NCBI GenBank assembly: GCA_940671915.1
Contig: CALNVZ010003434.1
Coordinates: 8,747,613 to 8,811,612, forward strand
Length of the DNA: 64,000 bases
Direction: 5' to 3'
Source: Paracentrotus lividus
Taxonomy: Eukaryota; Echinodermata; Echinoidea; Camarodonta; Echinidae
In this document: positions 1-12,782 of the stretch, one piece after another
Position numbering within the stretch: position 1 is the stretch's first letter
How the letters are laid out: each line of letters opens with the position of its first letter
The notes under the pieces: generated by a model
Told to the model about the DNA's origin: nothing
The model's database searches: none
The model's input: the letters and a program-made list of their open reading frames with translations, nothing else
Made by a program: the position numbers and the translations under genes

Positions 1-2071
1 ATCATTCATTTTCCCTCTACCCAAATGAAAAAATCTGATCACATGTATCCTCAACTAAATGAGTAAACCATCTCCATAATATTACTTTGTTGAAACATAC
101 TCTTTTAATGATCACATATCAAACTATGAAAAAATTAGGTACTGTATTAAAGAAACAGTATCAAAGCAACAGATCTTTGTGAATCTAAATTTTTCATTGC
201 AGGTTGTTACATGTACCTATTGGATAAAATCTGACCCCAAAATATCATGAAATGGAGATCACAAGTTCATTTAGGGGCTAAATTACATTTTTGAGTACAT
301 AATAGTGGTTCAAATGATCTGTCTATCAATCAAAATTTATTTTGTTGTCGTTTTAAACTCTATTAATATTGAAACCTGTATTTGCTGTACACACAGAACA
401 GGAAACCATTGACAAAAAGATGAATAGACAGGAAATGGGGGTAAATTAATAACCTAGCTTGAATTACCGTTTTAGAGTGAAAATGGGAGGGGAGACAGGA
501 GGGCGAATAACCACCAATGACTTTATGGATCTCAAATAATTCAAATTTTGTTAGTTTCCTGTAAAAAGAAGTACAGGTAATTAGGCCTCCAGTACATTGC
601 TTTTGAACTTCGAGATATTAATTTCAAAATTCTGCAGAAATTCCAGGGACTTCATACATGTACTGTACAATGTACATAAATGTGGCTTGCAATTAGTTTT
701 TGTTTCAGATGAAATTTTAATTGTGTATTTTATAAAAATACCATCATTAAACTAAATAATCAAAAGGCTATTGATACAAATTAAAGTACATTTTGAAGGG
801 GAAAACAAATTTTTTTAGTGCTGTTAGATTATTGTGTTTTACGCTCAATATATCTTGGGTCAAGAAAGGAAGAATTCTGGATTTGAAGGTATATAGATTT
901 GATTTTCTCACAAAGCTGTTATTTCAGCTGTTGGTTGACTTCTTCTCTTTGTCACTTTGTCATTTTTGCATTGAGCAAACAAAGAGATCTGGCATAAAAC
1001 TATTCCAATACCACTCTCTCTCTCTTCTACTTCATGTGGTCATATCAAAATTGGAACAAAATGAATTTAGATTCTCCTGCCCAGAATGATATTTTTGAGA
1101 GAGATTTATTTGATCAGAGAAGAGTGGTTGGGTTCTCATGGTAATTGTATAATAGAGACAGGGGCTCCTTTCACTGCAGGAAGCTAACAATTCATTGAAA
1201 AAGTCTCTATCCTTCTGGTCTGTCAACTTGAATCGAAAATTATGCAAGTTTCAAACTTTTTCCTCTAAAAGCTAAAAATCTCTGTATAAACCCTATTCTG
1301 AGCACACTTCTGTTTCTTTTAAAATACCCTATTGTAATTCTAACTAGTATTACAATATTGTAATTTGTAAGTACTGAAGATCACTTCTAAATAATGTGAA
1401 AAAATGTGAAATGTATATTTCATTAAAATTTGAAATCTTCTTTTTGAGTCCTTTCTCTTATTGTTCTGTTTTTTAAATGTTCAGAGGCCCAGTAACATAT
1501 ACATACTGCAGGCATACAAAACACAGTCTCGAGGTGCATTTGAAACTTTTATTTCACCAATTATTTGAACAAATCTGATTTGAATATTTATACATCATGG
1601 ACTCAAATATCAATTAGGGTACATGTAAATTTTCATGGAATGGTCATCCTTTTTAGAGATACCTGTACATGTACCATTAAATTTTGATGAGAATAAAACC
1701 ATTCCACATTAACAAATGTAGAATACACAAACATACATGTACATGTATGCACACAATCTCTCAAATTACCAACTGAACGAATATGACAGCATTCAATATT
1801 TTCGCACCCACGGTTCATCCCGAAGTGAGTCATAACTAAGTAAATATTTATTGAACTCCTGTGTTTTAGACATGTGTAACTTTCTCACAGCATGAAATAT
1901 TCTCTGTGTGGAGTATTCCATACAATTACTGATATTTTCTGACACCATGGGTATTTACAGTGCTATATCATAATATGTATGGAAAATCTTAATATTGTAC
2001 GAACAAGTAACAGATGTGATATTCCAATAACAGTAGGCCTAATCTTCTCCCATTTATGTAAATTTTTCATC

Positions 2072-3136
2072 TGGGCAGTTCCAAGCAAAACAGGACATGA
2101 CCCCCAAAATTTCAAATTCATCATTCTATGACAAATTTGGTATCATATGAGAGCTAAAAGTCCAAATTTTCAATATCTGTGGATGGTTTGGCCTTTTTAG
2201 GGTATTTCGGGTTTTAAAATGGCATTAATATTCAATTTTACTAAAATTGTCAAATTTGTATCTTTTTTATTCAAATTTCATGTCAAGAGCAATGTACCTA
2301 GAAAATGAAAATATACTTTGATTATATTCTATAATGAAAGCAGGATACATAAAAAATAAAGTTTACACATAATATTTTGCTTCACGATCTATGTTCCACA
2401 TCAGTGAGCACAAACATGAACTAACCTCAAAATGTCACTCCGTAACCATAAAAACACATATTTTTAAAATGTTTTTAGAATAATTGGGTTTAATGCAACA
2501 AAAATTTATTTGCAAATCTGGAACACCCATACCTATCAATTACATAAACTTTTTATATTTTAATGCATTTTGTTTGAGAAATATGGCTTTATAAAATGTG
2601 TCACTCCGTAACCATTATGGTTACGGAGTGACATCCCATTGAATTGCATGTACAATATACATGTAAGATTTGATCAAAGCTCACTCTACACTAGAAATTT
2701 TTAGGTTTAGAATTCTTTTTGTGAAGTGCCCAAGAGAGACTTAGGAGTGTCATGCTTTGAGGGTATGAGATCATAATTATGCAAATGAGCCCTTTGTCAG
2801 CAATTAATTGCACAACTCAGGCATTTGTGTGAGGCCTGATATGAGCTCCTTTGAGGACTTTGTTCCAGATTATTTTGGAAGGAAGTGGATGTGAACTCAA
2901 TCATTTGGTTACATGTATGTTGTACAATTTATATAGTTTAAATAATAGTTTAAATAATAGTTTAAAGAAGACACTGACTGACCTGTACATATGAATAAAA
3001 GTAAGACAATGGATATGAAAATTTAGCATATATCAGCATATAGATTATTTTCTAGTCAAAATTTCAAAATTCTGTTTAGGAGTTTAGTGAACATCATGGA
3101 GCTTTACCAGATTAGATTGTAAAAATTGTCAAAAAA

Positions 3137-3213
<77 letters not shown>

Positions 3214-4140
3214 AATTTTGACAAATTTGCATAAATTAGCATACTTAATGAGTTTCAAAATTCTGTGTAACATTTTTGTATCCCCCACCTAGTGCTATCA
3301 TAAAAAAACAAATGGAATTGAAAATGATCAACAAATGAAGGAGAAGTAAAGCATTTATTGTTATTTTTGAAGAATTTTGCATAAATTAGCATAAATGTAG
3401 ACAATTTTCAAATCAAATTGATAACATTCTGTGTAGAAATTTGGTAAACCTCATGTAATGTAGCTCTACTAGATAAAAAAAAAGAAAAAATCAAAATCGG
3501 TCGAAAAAATTAAGAAGATTCATTATTTGTGAATTTTGAAAAATGCGCATAAATTAGCATACTTAATGAGTTTCAAAGTTCTGTGTACAAGATTTTAATC
3601 CCCCACCAAGAGCTATCATATAGAGCAAACAGAATTTGAATTGAAACAATCAAGTGTGTTTCTTTTCATTTATCACGGGAGACATGGTCTTTTTACATTG
3701 CCATTGTGTGGATGATTCAGAGGTCACTCCGTAACCGTCACTCCGTAACCAGACATGGGTTCAAGTTTTAAGTCATAATTAACGAAATATTCAACCAATT
3801 TTCTCATGCAAGGCGGCATATTATACCTAGTATAACATGGAATCCAATCAAATAGTCAAAATTGTGATAGCCATTTAAAGTTCACAGAGTTTAAGCAAAA
3901 TGTTTTTTGCTCAAATATGCATGTCCATTTTGCGTCACTCCGTAACCATGATTATGAATATTCATATCTCATTAACTATGCAGATCACTATAACAAATGT
4001 TATCATTTTGAAAAGAGGGTACCATCAGCTATTGTCATGAACCATTTCTTTATAAATAAAGATTAAAGTATGGATGATAAATTTGTTTGAATGCTCAAAT
4101 GTTGCTTCTGAATGTCACTCCGTTACCTTGGAACTGCCCA
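2072..4140. mobile_element. 2.07-kb non-autonomous DNA transposon, TGGGCAGTTCCAAG termini
   Basis: The ends are a perfect 14-bp inverted repeat: TGGGCAGTTCCAAG at 2072-2085 and its reverse complement at 4127-4140. Inside are seven copies of the 14-mer GTCACTCCGTAACC: 2434, 2600, 2619 (inverted), 3723 and 3737 in tandem, 3934, and 4114 with one mismatch, abutting the right terminus. It also carries three degenerate copies of a unit containing GCATAAATTAGCATA (about 3045-3240, 3370-3430, 3545-3600) and a 65-base A tract. There is no transposase frame, so it would need help in trans. No clear target duplication is visible. The superfamily is not assigned. Confidence 0.7.
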
Positions 4141-6913
4141 TCTATCAATTCCTTACAAAAAGAATGCAAGGAGTTTATTAATAAAAACTGGAGAATATCA
4201 TGCCTAGGTTCAATATTTACAAGTGACTGATGAAAGAAACCCACACCTGAACAGCATGATAATTGTCTCAACTACTTTCTATAAACAATTCCAAACCCTG
4301 GTCGGTGTGTGCCTTCCACAAACACGAGCCTAATGGGACATTCTGTCAGAACTCGTTAGAATTCCGCTCTCAGAAACAGACATTTGGGAGCCTATACTAA
4401 CCCTTCCATTACACAGCGGACTTGGAACTGCATTGTAACCACCAACTAGTTTGTTGTTGGTTTTGACTGGTATGCAATGAATGTGAAGCATTAATGTGCT
4501 TTAACACTCTGTCATTAGAAATGTACTCTGGTATATCACCCAAGATGATATGATGAAGCATGAACTTGACATTTAATATTAAGTTCATTGACCTTTCACA
4601 ATGACAGAAATATCCATGCTGCGCTTATCAGATAACATTAACAACAGTTCTGCGTGTGAGGCCAATTTTAGTTTTGCGACTGATTGGCTTCTAAAAAACA
4701 AATATGTATTTTTATTGGGGGGGGGGGGTGGAATGATGAAATTTACGAACACACTGAAAGACATTTCTTCCACAAGTAATGTTAGACCTACATACAGAGA
4801 TCTGTGAACATGTACATGTATACGGCCAACATACATGTACACATCATGCTACAAAAACGTTGTCCTTAAAACTTCTTGGAAGGAGTTGCCCACATCGCCA
4901 CCGTATCAGCACTCCTTTAAATTCGCTGTACATGTAATCACAGACTAGTTGTTGTTGACATCACTAAATTAAAATTCATTGAAACCATCTGGACGGCCGC
5001 ACATAGATGCTGCACAGTGAAGTTCAATGCAGGGCACGGATAAATGGATTGTGACAGCTTACCAAGTACATATACATGTACATGTAGTCTGCATCACTAT
5101 CTCAGCTGCAAGGAAACGCTTGTAATTCAATGCACATGGAAGGCCTATATTCTTTCTGGTGACGGAGCACTTTATAAACCAAAAAAATATTTCTGCAAAA
5201 TTTTACACAAAGCTATGCAGCCTGGCTTTGTCATACATGTGTAGATGTAAAAATGCCACACAAAGACACAAGGTTTTCTATCAAATTATAATTCATCTCG
5301 AAATTAAACAAAATTTGGAATCCCAAAATGGAAAAATGATTTGAATACATACACGTTGTAGGTCTACTTACATGTATTCTTGAGGACAAAGATCAATTAA
5401 ACTAAAAATACATTTCCCATAAATAAACAATCCACATCCAGCGGAGCCTCAATACTCATGTGAAACAGGAAACAAAATGAATTCCAGAGCTTACATTCGA
5501 TCTTGCCAACAAATAGCAGCTTCCGTAGAACTGACAATTAAAGAAGTTCTGGTGGGTAACATATTCCCCTTGCTTTCCGGAGGGTACACTAATTACAGAC
5601 ACCTATACAATGGTGACCTGAAGTACAATGTCAGGGTATTCACAACGTATGTGTTCTCCACACACCTCACCAATCTTCAAAGTCTATTGTACGAGGCACC
5701 TGAGCAATTCTTCTTGCAGGGTCAATGAAAGGCCTAGCCTAAATAGAATGGGTTATCCAAACAGCTCGAGAGACGGTGGAACCGAGCTCCTTACTATACC
5801 CGATCAAGTTCACTTCTGGTCACCCACATAATTCATCATTACACTCCAAGTCCGGGCATTCCAACACCACAACCACCCCCCCCCCCCCCCCCCCCCCCCA
5901 CTCCCCTCCTGCATGGATTAGATGGGGTCTACCATTTTACAATAAAAGCATCACAGCCTCTTTCCTCCATGATATTGTACCCTCTTGCTATACAACGTTT
6001 TACAAACCTACAAGTTTCTATTTTCGTTAAAACTATGTTCGAATATTCTTTTCCTTTTATTATATTTCTTGTTGTTTTGTACAAAGTTCATGTAGGTATT
6101 ACATGTACATGAACATACATGTACATGTATATTTTTTTATATTGTAACCAAGTTTGAACATTTTGAATTTTACTTTTACAATTACAGAGTTTGAATCTTT
6201 TGCAATCAAGACTGTATTGTTGTTCCCATACAGTTGCAGTTGTCGAGGGAGTAGCTTCCTTCTTTTTTTGATTCATGAGCAAATAACTTAGTTTTTAAAA
6301 GTACTCCCACATACATGTACTCACCATACTACAGAAAATTGATATTTTGTCAAGTGCAAAAGTTATGCGGTCTTGCATTTCATTATTAAACAGATGTATT
6401 TGTATGACATTGTATAGATATACATGAAGTATACAGTACATGTACATAACTGTAGGCCTACTATATGCAGTAGGTGTGTACATGCTTTTAAGAAATTGTC
6501 TAATCACATAACTTCTCAGCTTATTTGGAATATAATTTAATAAGAAAATTTCATTTTCTGACTCAATGAAGTATCAAATTATGATATACCCAAGGCTATA
6601 TCTAATGGACTTATCACTAATCACTTCCAGTTTCTCACAAGTTCAGATGGAGTTCAGTTCCATTCACTAAACAACTTATTACTATCTGCTATATAAAATG
6701 GCATTTACATGGAGCTGGATAAAAAGGGACATGAGTGTCTCTTTTAGTTTTTAATCAAAAACATGATTTAAAAAAAAAAAGGCAGAAATTAAATTAAACA
6801 ATCAGAAAAAGAAACACTGGTTTATCTTTGTATAATATATTCATGTACATCTGTGTATTATAATGTATTTTATTTGAAATGTATGTGTGAATCTTGATTT
6901 TAAAGATAAATAA

Positions 6914-7083
6914 GGTACCTTCCCAAAAGTTAAAGCCGCGGCCCGCTGCGTGAACGCCGCACAGCGGCGCTTTATAATTGAGTCAATGGAAGAATAATAC
7001 TAGGGGAACGGTATATCCTGCCTATAAGCCCGCTGTGCGGCGTTCACGCAGCGAGCCGCGGCTTTAACTTTTGGGAAGGTACC
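6914..7083. mobile_element. 170-bp MITE with long GC-rich inverted repeats
   Basis: The ends GGTACCTTCCCAAAAGTTAA and its complement start a nearly perfect inverted repeat of about 55 bp per arm. The arms contain GCCGCGG and GCGTGAACGCCGC, separated by about 55 bp of AT-rich loop. The element is flanked by a direct TAA (6911-6913 and 7084-7086) that looks like a 3-bp target duplication. No coding capacity. Confidence 0.75.
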
Positions 7084-7738
7084 TAAATGGCAAGCATTTC
7101 CATAATAGAAACCTAATTCTGAACGAACTTGATTCATGCATGCTGAACATACATGTACATGAACAGTACAGTATGTCATGCAGATTGAATCAAACTCTTC
7201 ATACTATTACATGTAATTTTTTCTGCAAGTTACATGTGGGACTATAATAAGATTGCCATGTAGGAGAATCAAATTTCCAGGAAGGACTTAGGACATATAT
7301 TGTATTGTATATTCACCGAAAAATATGATAAAAATTACAATCCAAGTCTGAGGTCTCCGCATGCAATACAGAACAGGAAGGAAGTGGATATTTCTTTACA
7401 ATACATTGTAAATATAACGCCTCTATTAGTATACTCCATGCAATTGTATTTGTTTTCCACTAATCTGCACTGTTAATACAATCCACCACAGAGTGCATGC
7501 ATTCGTGTGTAAATTATGCAAAGTAGTGAAATAAATGTAGGACCTGTGTACATTGAACTTGTGCACTGGAAGTGTAGTTTCTGAGTAATACTATTGATTA
7601 TATCATGGTAATGGTTTATAAAGTGGGGGGAAAATGTACTCATACTGGTCTAATTTTTGTTAGAACACCAAAATGTTATTCAAGGACAAATCTAGTTCTG
7701 AAATGATAAAGAATTGTCTGCATATTGGTGACCATAAA

Positions 7739-7811
7739 TGCCAAAAGGGCCTTACCATTTTTAGTTGTGAACAACATGAATGGCCTTTGAAATGTTAAGG
7801 CCCTTTTGGCA
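7739..7811. repeat. Short fold-back repeat
   Basis: TGCCAAAAGGGCCTTA at the left end is answered by TTAAGGCCCTTTTGGCA at the right end, giving a stem of about 20 bp over a 30-bp loop. Probably a very short MITE. No flanking duplication was recognised. Confidence 0.55.
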
Positions 7812-8107
7812 CGAAGCCGACGATATTCCCTGTCAGTTGCCATGGTCACATCCAGTCATGTATCTGTATGTGTCCAATATACATGTATGTACATGGTTTT
7901 CAGAGCTCTAGCAATTTTGCCTAATTCATACAATTACATGTACATGTATTGACATGCTGAACATATATATGTGAATGTTTCAGGCATCCCATGCTGTACT
8001 ATACTACATACATGTACGTACATGTACCTGTGCGGAAACAAATTTTACTATTTTGCTGTGATCGTGTACAGCATACTGCATGCATCTAGCATCTCATTAC
8101 TACTGTT

Positions 8108-8210
8108 ACAGTAGCTCAGTGGCTCTGTAGGATGATTCACCCATCGTACACGGTGGACATAATGATCAGGCATGACTCACCCAGGTTTGGGTTCTATGTA
8201 GCTCCTGATT
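8108..8210 (+). repeat. Possible tRNA-derived SINE relic
   Basis: TAGCTCAGTGGC near 8112 fits a pol III A box, and GGTTTGGGTTCTA about 75 bp downstream is a poor B-box match. I saw no tail repeat or target duplication, so this is a weak call. Confidence 0.25.
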
Positions 8211-8384
8211 AGATGTGACTCGAAGTATGTTATTAAACCTTACTTATTATTCAGATGAAGTGATTCACTTTTTTTTTTTTTTTAGATTCTCAGTCTCGGG
8301 ATGAAAAGTTAAGTTATCAAATGCATATAATTCGGCCTACATTAACTTTTTAAGGAACATGTGCATGTATGCTTGCATTATATA

Positions 8385-8690
8385 CAGTGCGTCCCAAAAG
8401 AGCTACATGTATACACTTTTCAAATGGCTACCAAATAAAAAAAATACATGTATATGATTCTTGGGGAAAAGTTTTATATGTGGAAAAAGCTCATATCCTA
8501 AAAAATCTATCATTTTTGTGTCCTTTACAATTCGTGGGCATTGCTCACTGAAGCATACATTATTTTCAGAATTTTTTGTGTCATAATGGTAGTTGAGGAT
8601 ATGAGCTTTTTTCTATATATGTATAAACTTTTTCCCAAGAACCATATATATTTTTTTTATTTACAAAAAATGTAGTTGCCTTGTACAAAG
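8385..8690. repeat. Fold-back repeat starting CAGTGCGTCCCAAAAG
   Basis: The left arm (ACCAAATAAA, GATTCTTGGGGAAAAG, AAAAAGCTCATATCC) recurs as a diverged inverted copy at 8595-8680 (GGATATGAGC, CTTTTTCCCAAGAACC). A related fragment with AAATGGCTGCCAAATAAAA occurs at 26530-26580, so this is a dispersed family. No coding potential. Confidence 0.55.
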
Positions 8691-9634
8691 ATGCTAAGAT
8701 CTACCCTGTACAACATTTACACCATGTACATTTGTAGATTTATGTAAATGTAAATTTATATGATAACTAGGATATACATGTAGGTGATAGGTACATAAAT
8801 GTTTGTACAAGTGCATCAGTTGATTTGTGGTCAGTCAGGAGTGAGCAGTATGCAGTTTTGATTATAATCCCAAAATGCAGATTTTGTTTCATTACATCAG
8901 ATTAGATTTCATTTAATATAAGAGGAGTTCTCCAGGATAAACCCTTAAAGTTCTTTAAGCAATTTTGACTATTCATTTCTATGTTAGAACAATATTTTTA
9001 TCCTTAGATTATACAACATTGATGTTTTACAATAAAATTTATTTTTTAGACAAAATCAATTAGCCCCTAGTATTCTTATTCTTTGAAGCTGAAAGAAACG
9101 CCGACTTCAAAAAATAGAGCTCTTGTAATGTAAGTGTATGTATATTATGTACACGTACATGTATACCCGGCACAACATTCTTTGACCAATTCACAACAAA
9201 ATAAAAGTTCAACATGGTCAACTGAGGATAAAATAAAAAAAATGATGAATATTCTTCATACATTTTCTGAAACTATATTCAGGATTCACATCAAAAAGAA
9301 TGCATGACTTGCAGCCAACAATAGACTGGAAGCTACTGTCAGTTCACTAATCTTACACAATACATGTACATTGCTGCTAAACTTAAAATTTCATCAGGAC
9401 TCAGTTCATTATCTCCCTCAATTGAGCTCTAAATAGATTACAGAAGACCAGGGCCTAGGGCTATTAGATCACAACCTCACTGAATAGTTTCTTATATCAG
9501 AGTAATTTTCTTGCATTCCATAGCGCAAAGGTAAGCGTGTATTTTTTAAGGTTCAAGGATTTATCGCTCAAAATGCATGAAAAGCAGACAGTAGTTGGAT
9601 ACGTACTTGTACATGTACAGCTTCTAAATACATG

Positions 9635-9838
9635 TACTGTATAACTGGTTATTTTTGCGGTGACTTTATTTTTGCAAATTTCGCGAGTCGGTCATCTCGA
9701 AAATTTCCACTTCAGTACAAAGCTATATATAGTAATGAAGTCATCACCAAAATCGCGAAATTTTGCTCTCGCGAATTTCCCCAACTAGTCCAAAATCGTC
9801 AAAATATCTGTACGCGAAAATATTGGCTTTTACTGTAC
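9635..9838. mobile_element. 204-bp MITE, TACTGTA-type ends
   Basis: TACTGTATAACTGGTTATTT at the left matches, with several mismatches, the reverse complement of the right end (ATATTGGCTTTTACTGTA). The interior is rich in TTTCGCGA-type words in both orientations (AAATTTCGCGAG, AAATCGCGAAATTTTG, CTCGCGAATTT), as in a fold-back element. No open frame. Confidence 0.6.
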
Positions 9839-10088
9839 ATATGAACATGTATGTATCAAATACATCCAGTTTAATGAAGGCCTGCAAGACTGGAGACCCA
9901 CAACATCAAAAGCCAAGGAAGTTCTGGGAGGCTGAAGTTTCATGAGATTGAAGGTCCATGAGTCCCCCAAATCACTATGTAGAGGCATTTGTCTGAAGGG
10001 AGGATCTGCCACACGGGCCTTCAGTCTCTTGGAACTTTGGTATCATGGATTTATGAAGACATTGGTTCTTTTTCATCTCATTGAGAAG

Positions 10089-10348
10089 TTAGGGTGGTAT
10101 CTGACTTCGCGGAGACGTCTCCGCGACAGAATAGAAAATTTCGTCTCCGCGACAGAAAAAAGTATTAGAAACGTCTCTGAGACGTCTCCGCGACAATTTA
10201 TGGGGGGAAAAAAGTCTGAAGTAATCCCAAACCGTCTCTGAGACGTCTCCGCGATATCGGAGACATCTCTAATACTTTTCTCCATCGCGGAGACAAAATT
10301 TTGTATTCTGTCGCGGAGACGTTTCCGCGAAGTGAGATACCACCCTAA
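10089..10348. mobile_element. 260-bp MITE with GTCTCCGCGA repeats
   Basis: The ends TTAGGGTGGTATCTGACTTC and the complement of GAAGTGAGATACCACCCTAA form an inverted repeat of about 45 bp per arm. At least eight copies of GTCTCCGCGA or its complement fill the element, some overlapping as GAGACGTCTC palindromes. A related block (CAGAGACGTCTCCGAGATAT) occurs at 48222-48258. No coding capacity. Confidence 0.7.
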
Positions 10349-11161
10349 ACTTTGACTGAGGGGAAATTTCAATGAAAAATTTGGACTCATAATCTTTTGG
10401 TCAAGAGGGCAGACTGTATGTAAGGAACACCACATGAATGTTATTCACAAATCCTATAAATAGAATGGCTTCGCATTCTTTCAGTCACATGGGCCTTTGG
10501 AACTGGAATAAAGCTCCCTTCAATTCTAAGATATATGTCAAATCTTAACACTTACGTACATTTCTATTATAATCCTTTTATCATAAATGCTTCTGATTTT
10601 GACTATAAAATGGACCAGTATTTTTAATTGGGAAAGGCGTTTTACATATATAAATATTATAATTCAATTTTTACAAAATGTATCATTACTGAATTTTTGT
10701 GTTTTTTTCATTCTTTATAAAAAAAAAAAAGAATTGCATGATAATAACCAATAAGTGATGTCTTTGCAACCAAACAATCCAAATGGAATTTCTCAAATCT
10801 TTTCTCTACATGCAGAAGGAACATCATCCATCCTCAGTCTGTCTGAAAGGTGGCAAGCGCACATGCAGACCTTTAGACAAGTATGGCTAACCTCAGTGGA
10901 GAACTCATCCTGTTCGGCATGCCCATCATTCATCTTCAAATCAAGAATAACAACAAATCATTTCACTGTCCAATCATAACTCGAGTGGTGCTTTTATAAT
11001 TCATCTTGTGGTCATGGAAGTACCATGAATCAAAATCAGTTGCATCTTGTACATGTACATTCCCACTCTCAGTCTCAATTAACAAAAACAACAAAACAAA
11101 CCAAGCTTGCCCCAATTTCAACTAAAAAAACCTACATGTATTTTGCCAATAAACTTTCATA

Positions 11162-12235
11162 TACCCCATTCACAGTGGTTTTCAAATTTATCTCGGTGCT
11201 GTCGCGGGACGGCAACACTGCTATAAACCCGCTATAAATGCATTCACAGTGGAAAAGTTATCCCGGGACTGTCCCGGGATAGATTTCATGTACCCATTCA
11301 CACTGCAGCGTGTGATTTTTATGACCTCCGTAACAAACTACTTGCATTTCTTTGATTTTCTCCTTCTTTCCTTTTCTTTTATATCATTTCTTACATGTAT
11401 ATATTTCTTTATTTTTCTCCTTCTTTCATTTTCTTTTCTATCATTTCTTATGTGTTTCTTTGTTTTCCACTTCTTTCTTTTTATTTTCTATCATTCCTTA
11501 TGTATTTCTTTGTTATTTTCTTATGTATTTCTTTGTTTTTTCTCTTTCTTTCCTTTTCTTTTCTATCATTTCTTTATATGTATTTCTTTGTTTTTCTCTT
11601 TCTTTCCTTTTCTTTTCTATCATTTCTTATGTACTTCTTTGTTTTTCTCCTTCTTTCATTTTCTTTTCTATCATTTCTTATGTGTTTATTTGTTTTACAC
11701 CTTCTTTCCTTTTCTTTTCTATCATTTCTTATGCATTTCTTTGTTTTTCTCCTTCTTTCCTTTTCTTTTCTATCATTTCTTATGTATTTCTTTGTTTTTC
11801 TCCTTCTTTCCTTTTCTTTTCTCTCCTTTCTTATGTATTTCTTTGTTTTACGCCTTCTTTCCTTTTCTTTTCTATCATTTCTTTACGTAATTCTTTGTTT
11901 TCCGCTTCTTTCCTTTTATTTTCTATCATTTCTTATGTATTTCCGTGTTTTTTTCTCGAAATTCTAATGTATTTCATTGTTTTTTATCACGGTGCTGTAG
12001 CGGAGTGCCTTCACACTGAAGGCACTCCGCGACAGCAGCAGGACTGTCCCGGTGCTCGGGTGCTGTTTAAATACTAAGGTTTGAGCGCGATAGTTTATCG
12101 CGGTGTTATAGCGGAGCGAGGTTATCCCGGGATAGTATATAGCGGGTCTGAGCATTCACACTAAAGGCAACACCGCTACAGTCGCGGGACAGTCCCGCGA
12201 AAGTAGCGGTGTTTGAGGCCACTGTGAATGGGGTA
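11162..12235. mobile_element. 1.07-kb TA-bounded MITE carrying a minisatellite
   Basis: A perfect 17-bp terminal inverted repeat, TACCCCATTCACAGTGG, lies at 11162-11178 with its complement at 12219-12235. The TA at each tip could be a TA target duplication as in Tc1/mariner-like insertions. The subterminal regions hold short palindromes such as TCCCGGGA and several TTCACACT or TTCACAGT words. A 51-bp minisatellite occupies 11352-11965. No transposase is present. Confidence 0.7.
11352..11965. repeat. 51-bp pyrimidine-rich minisatellite, about 11-12 copies
   Basis: Successive units start at 11701, 11752 and 11803 (period 51). A unit contains CTTCTTTCCTTTTCTTTTC, then TATCATTTCTTATG and TATTTCTTTG. 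Copies at the left are more diverged and indel-bearing. Because 51 is a multiple of three and stops are rare in this composition, long frames stay open in all three forward frames. The 241-, 213- and 190-codon frames here are therefore not evidence of a gene. Confidence 0.9.
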
Positions 12236-12549
12236 ATAGACTCTAATTATTGCCAATTTGGAAAAGTTACTTAAAGGCCAATTAAAATAAAAACATGTTT
12301 CTCATCCGGGTTTTTTATAAAAAATAAATAGAGGGGCTTTTTCATTGTTGATTGTTTGCCATTTGAGATTATCTTTAATTCCAATTTTCTTAACCTTCTT
12401 TTTAGTTTTCTTATTTGCAATACGTCTCTAATTCTAGAAAAGTCATATAAAAAATGTGAAAATTTAAAAAGAAGCTAAAAGCAAATGGAAATATTTGATA
12501 CAAAAATCCTGTTCTTTTTGTTTTCTCTTCACCTATGCCGTAGCCAACT

Positions 12550-12782
12550 TTGCATGCAGTTCAAGCGCAGTCAAGTTTTGTACTTTTCACTTTTTGACAA
12601 TGATTAAAATTTTCAAGGTAGCAAATAAAACTTGCTGAAAAACATTGTTAATCGATTATTTTCACCGTTTTTTTAAATCAAAATTGATTGTTGAGGTGAA
12701 ATTTGATGTTAGTTGGCTGTTTTGTTCTATCAAAATTGTGCATTTACGTGGGTGCACAGACATTGGCACTGCTCAGACTTAG
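12550..12782 (+). repeat. Truncated copy of the 35.1-kb MITE family
   Basis: This stretch aligns in the same orientation with about 35330-35560. Shared words include TTTTTGACAATGATT, GATTGTTGAGGT, GTTTTGTTCTAT, GCATTTACGTGGGTGC and GGCACTGC. It lacks the left terminus of the complete copy. Confidence 0.7.

Noticed and set aside
5477-5728. 83-codon open frame with mixed composition
   Set aside because: No motif, no splice partner, no similarity I can recognise; consistent with chance.
11249-12077. Three long overlapping open frames rich in F, S and L
   Set aside because: They follow from a 51-bp pyrimidine minisatellite that keeps all frames open; no family similarity or splice context.
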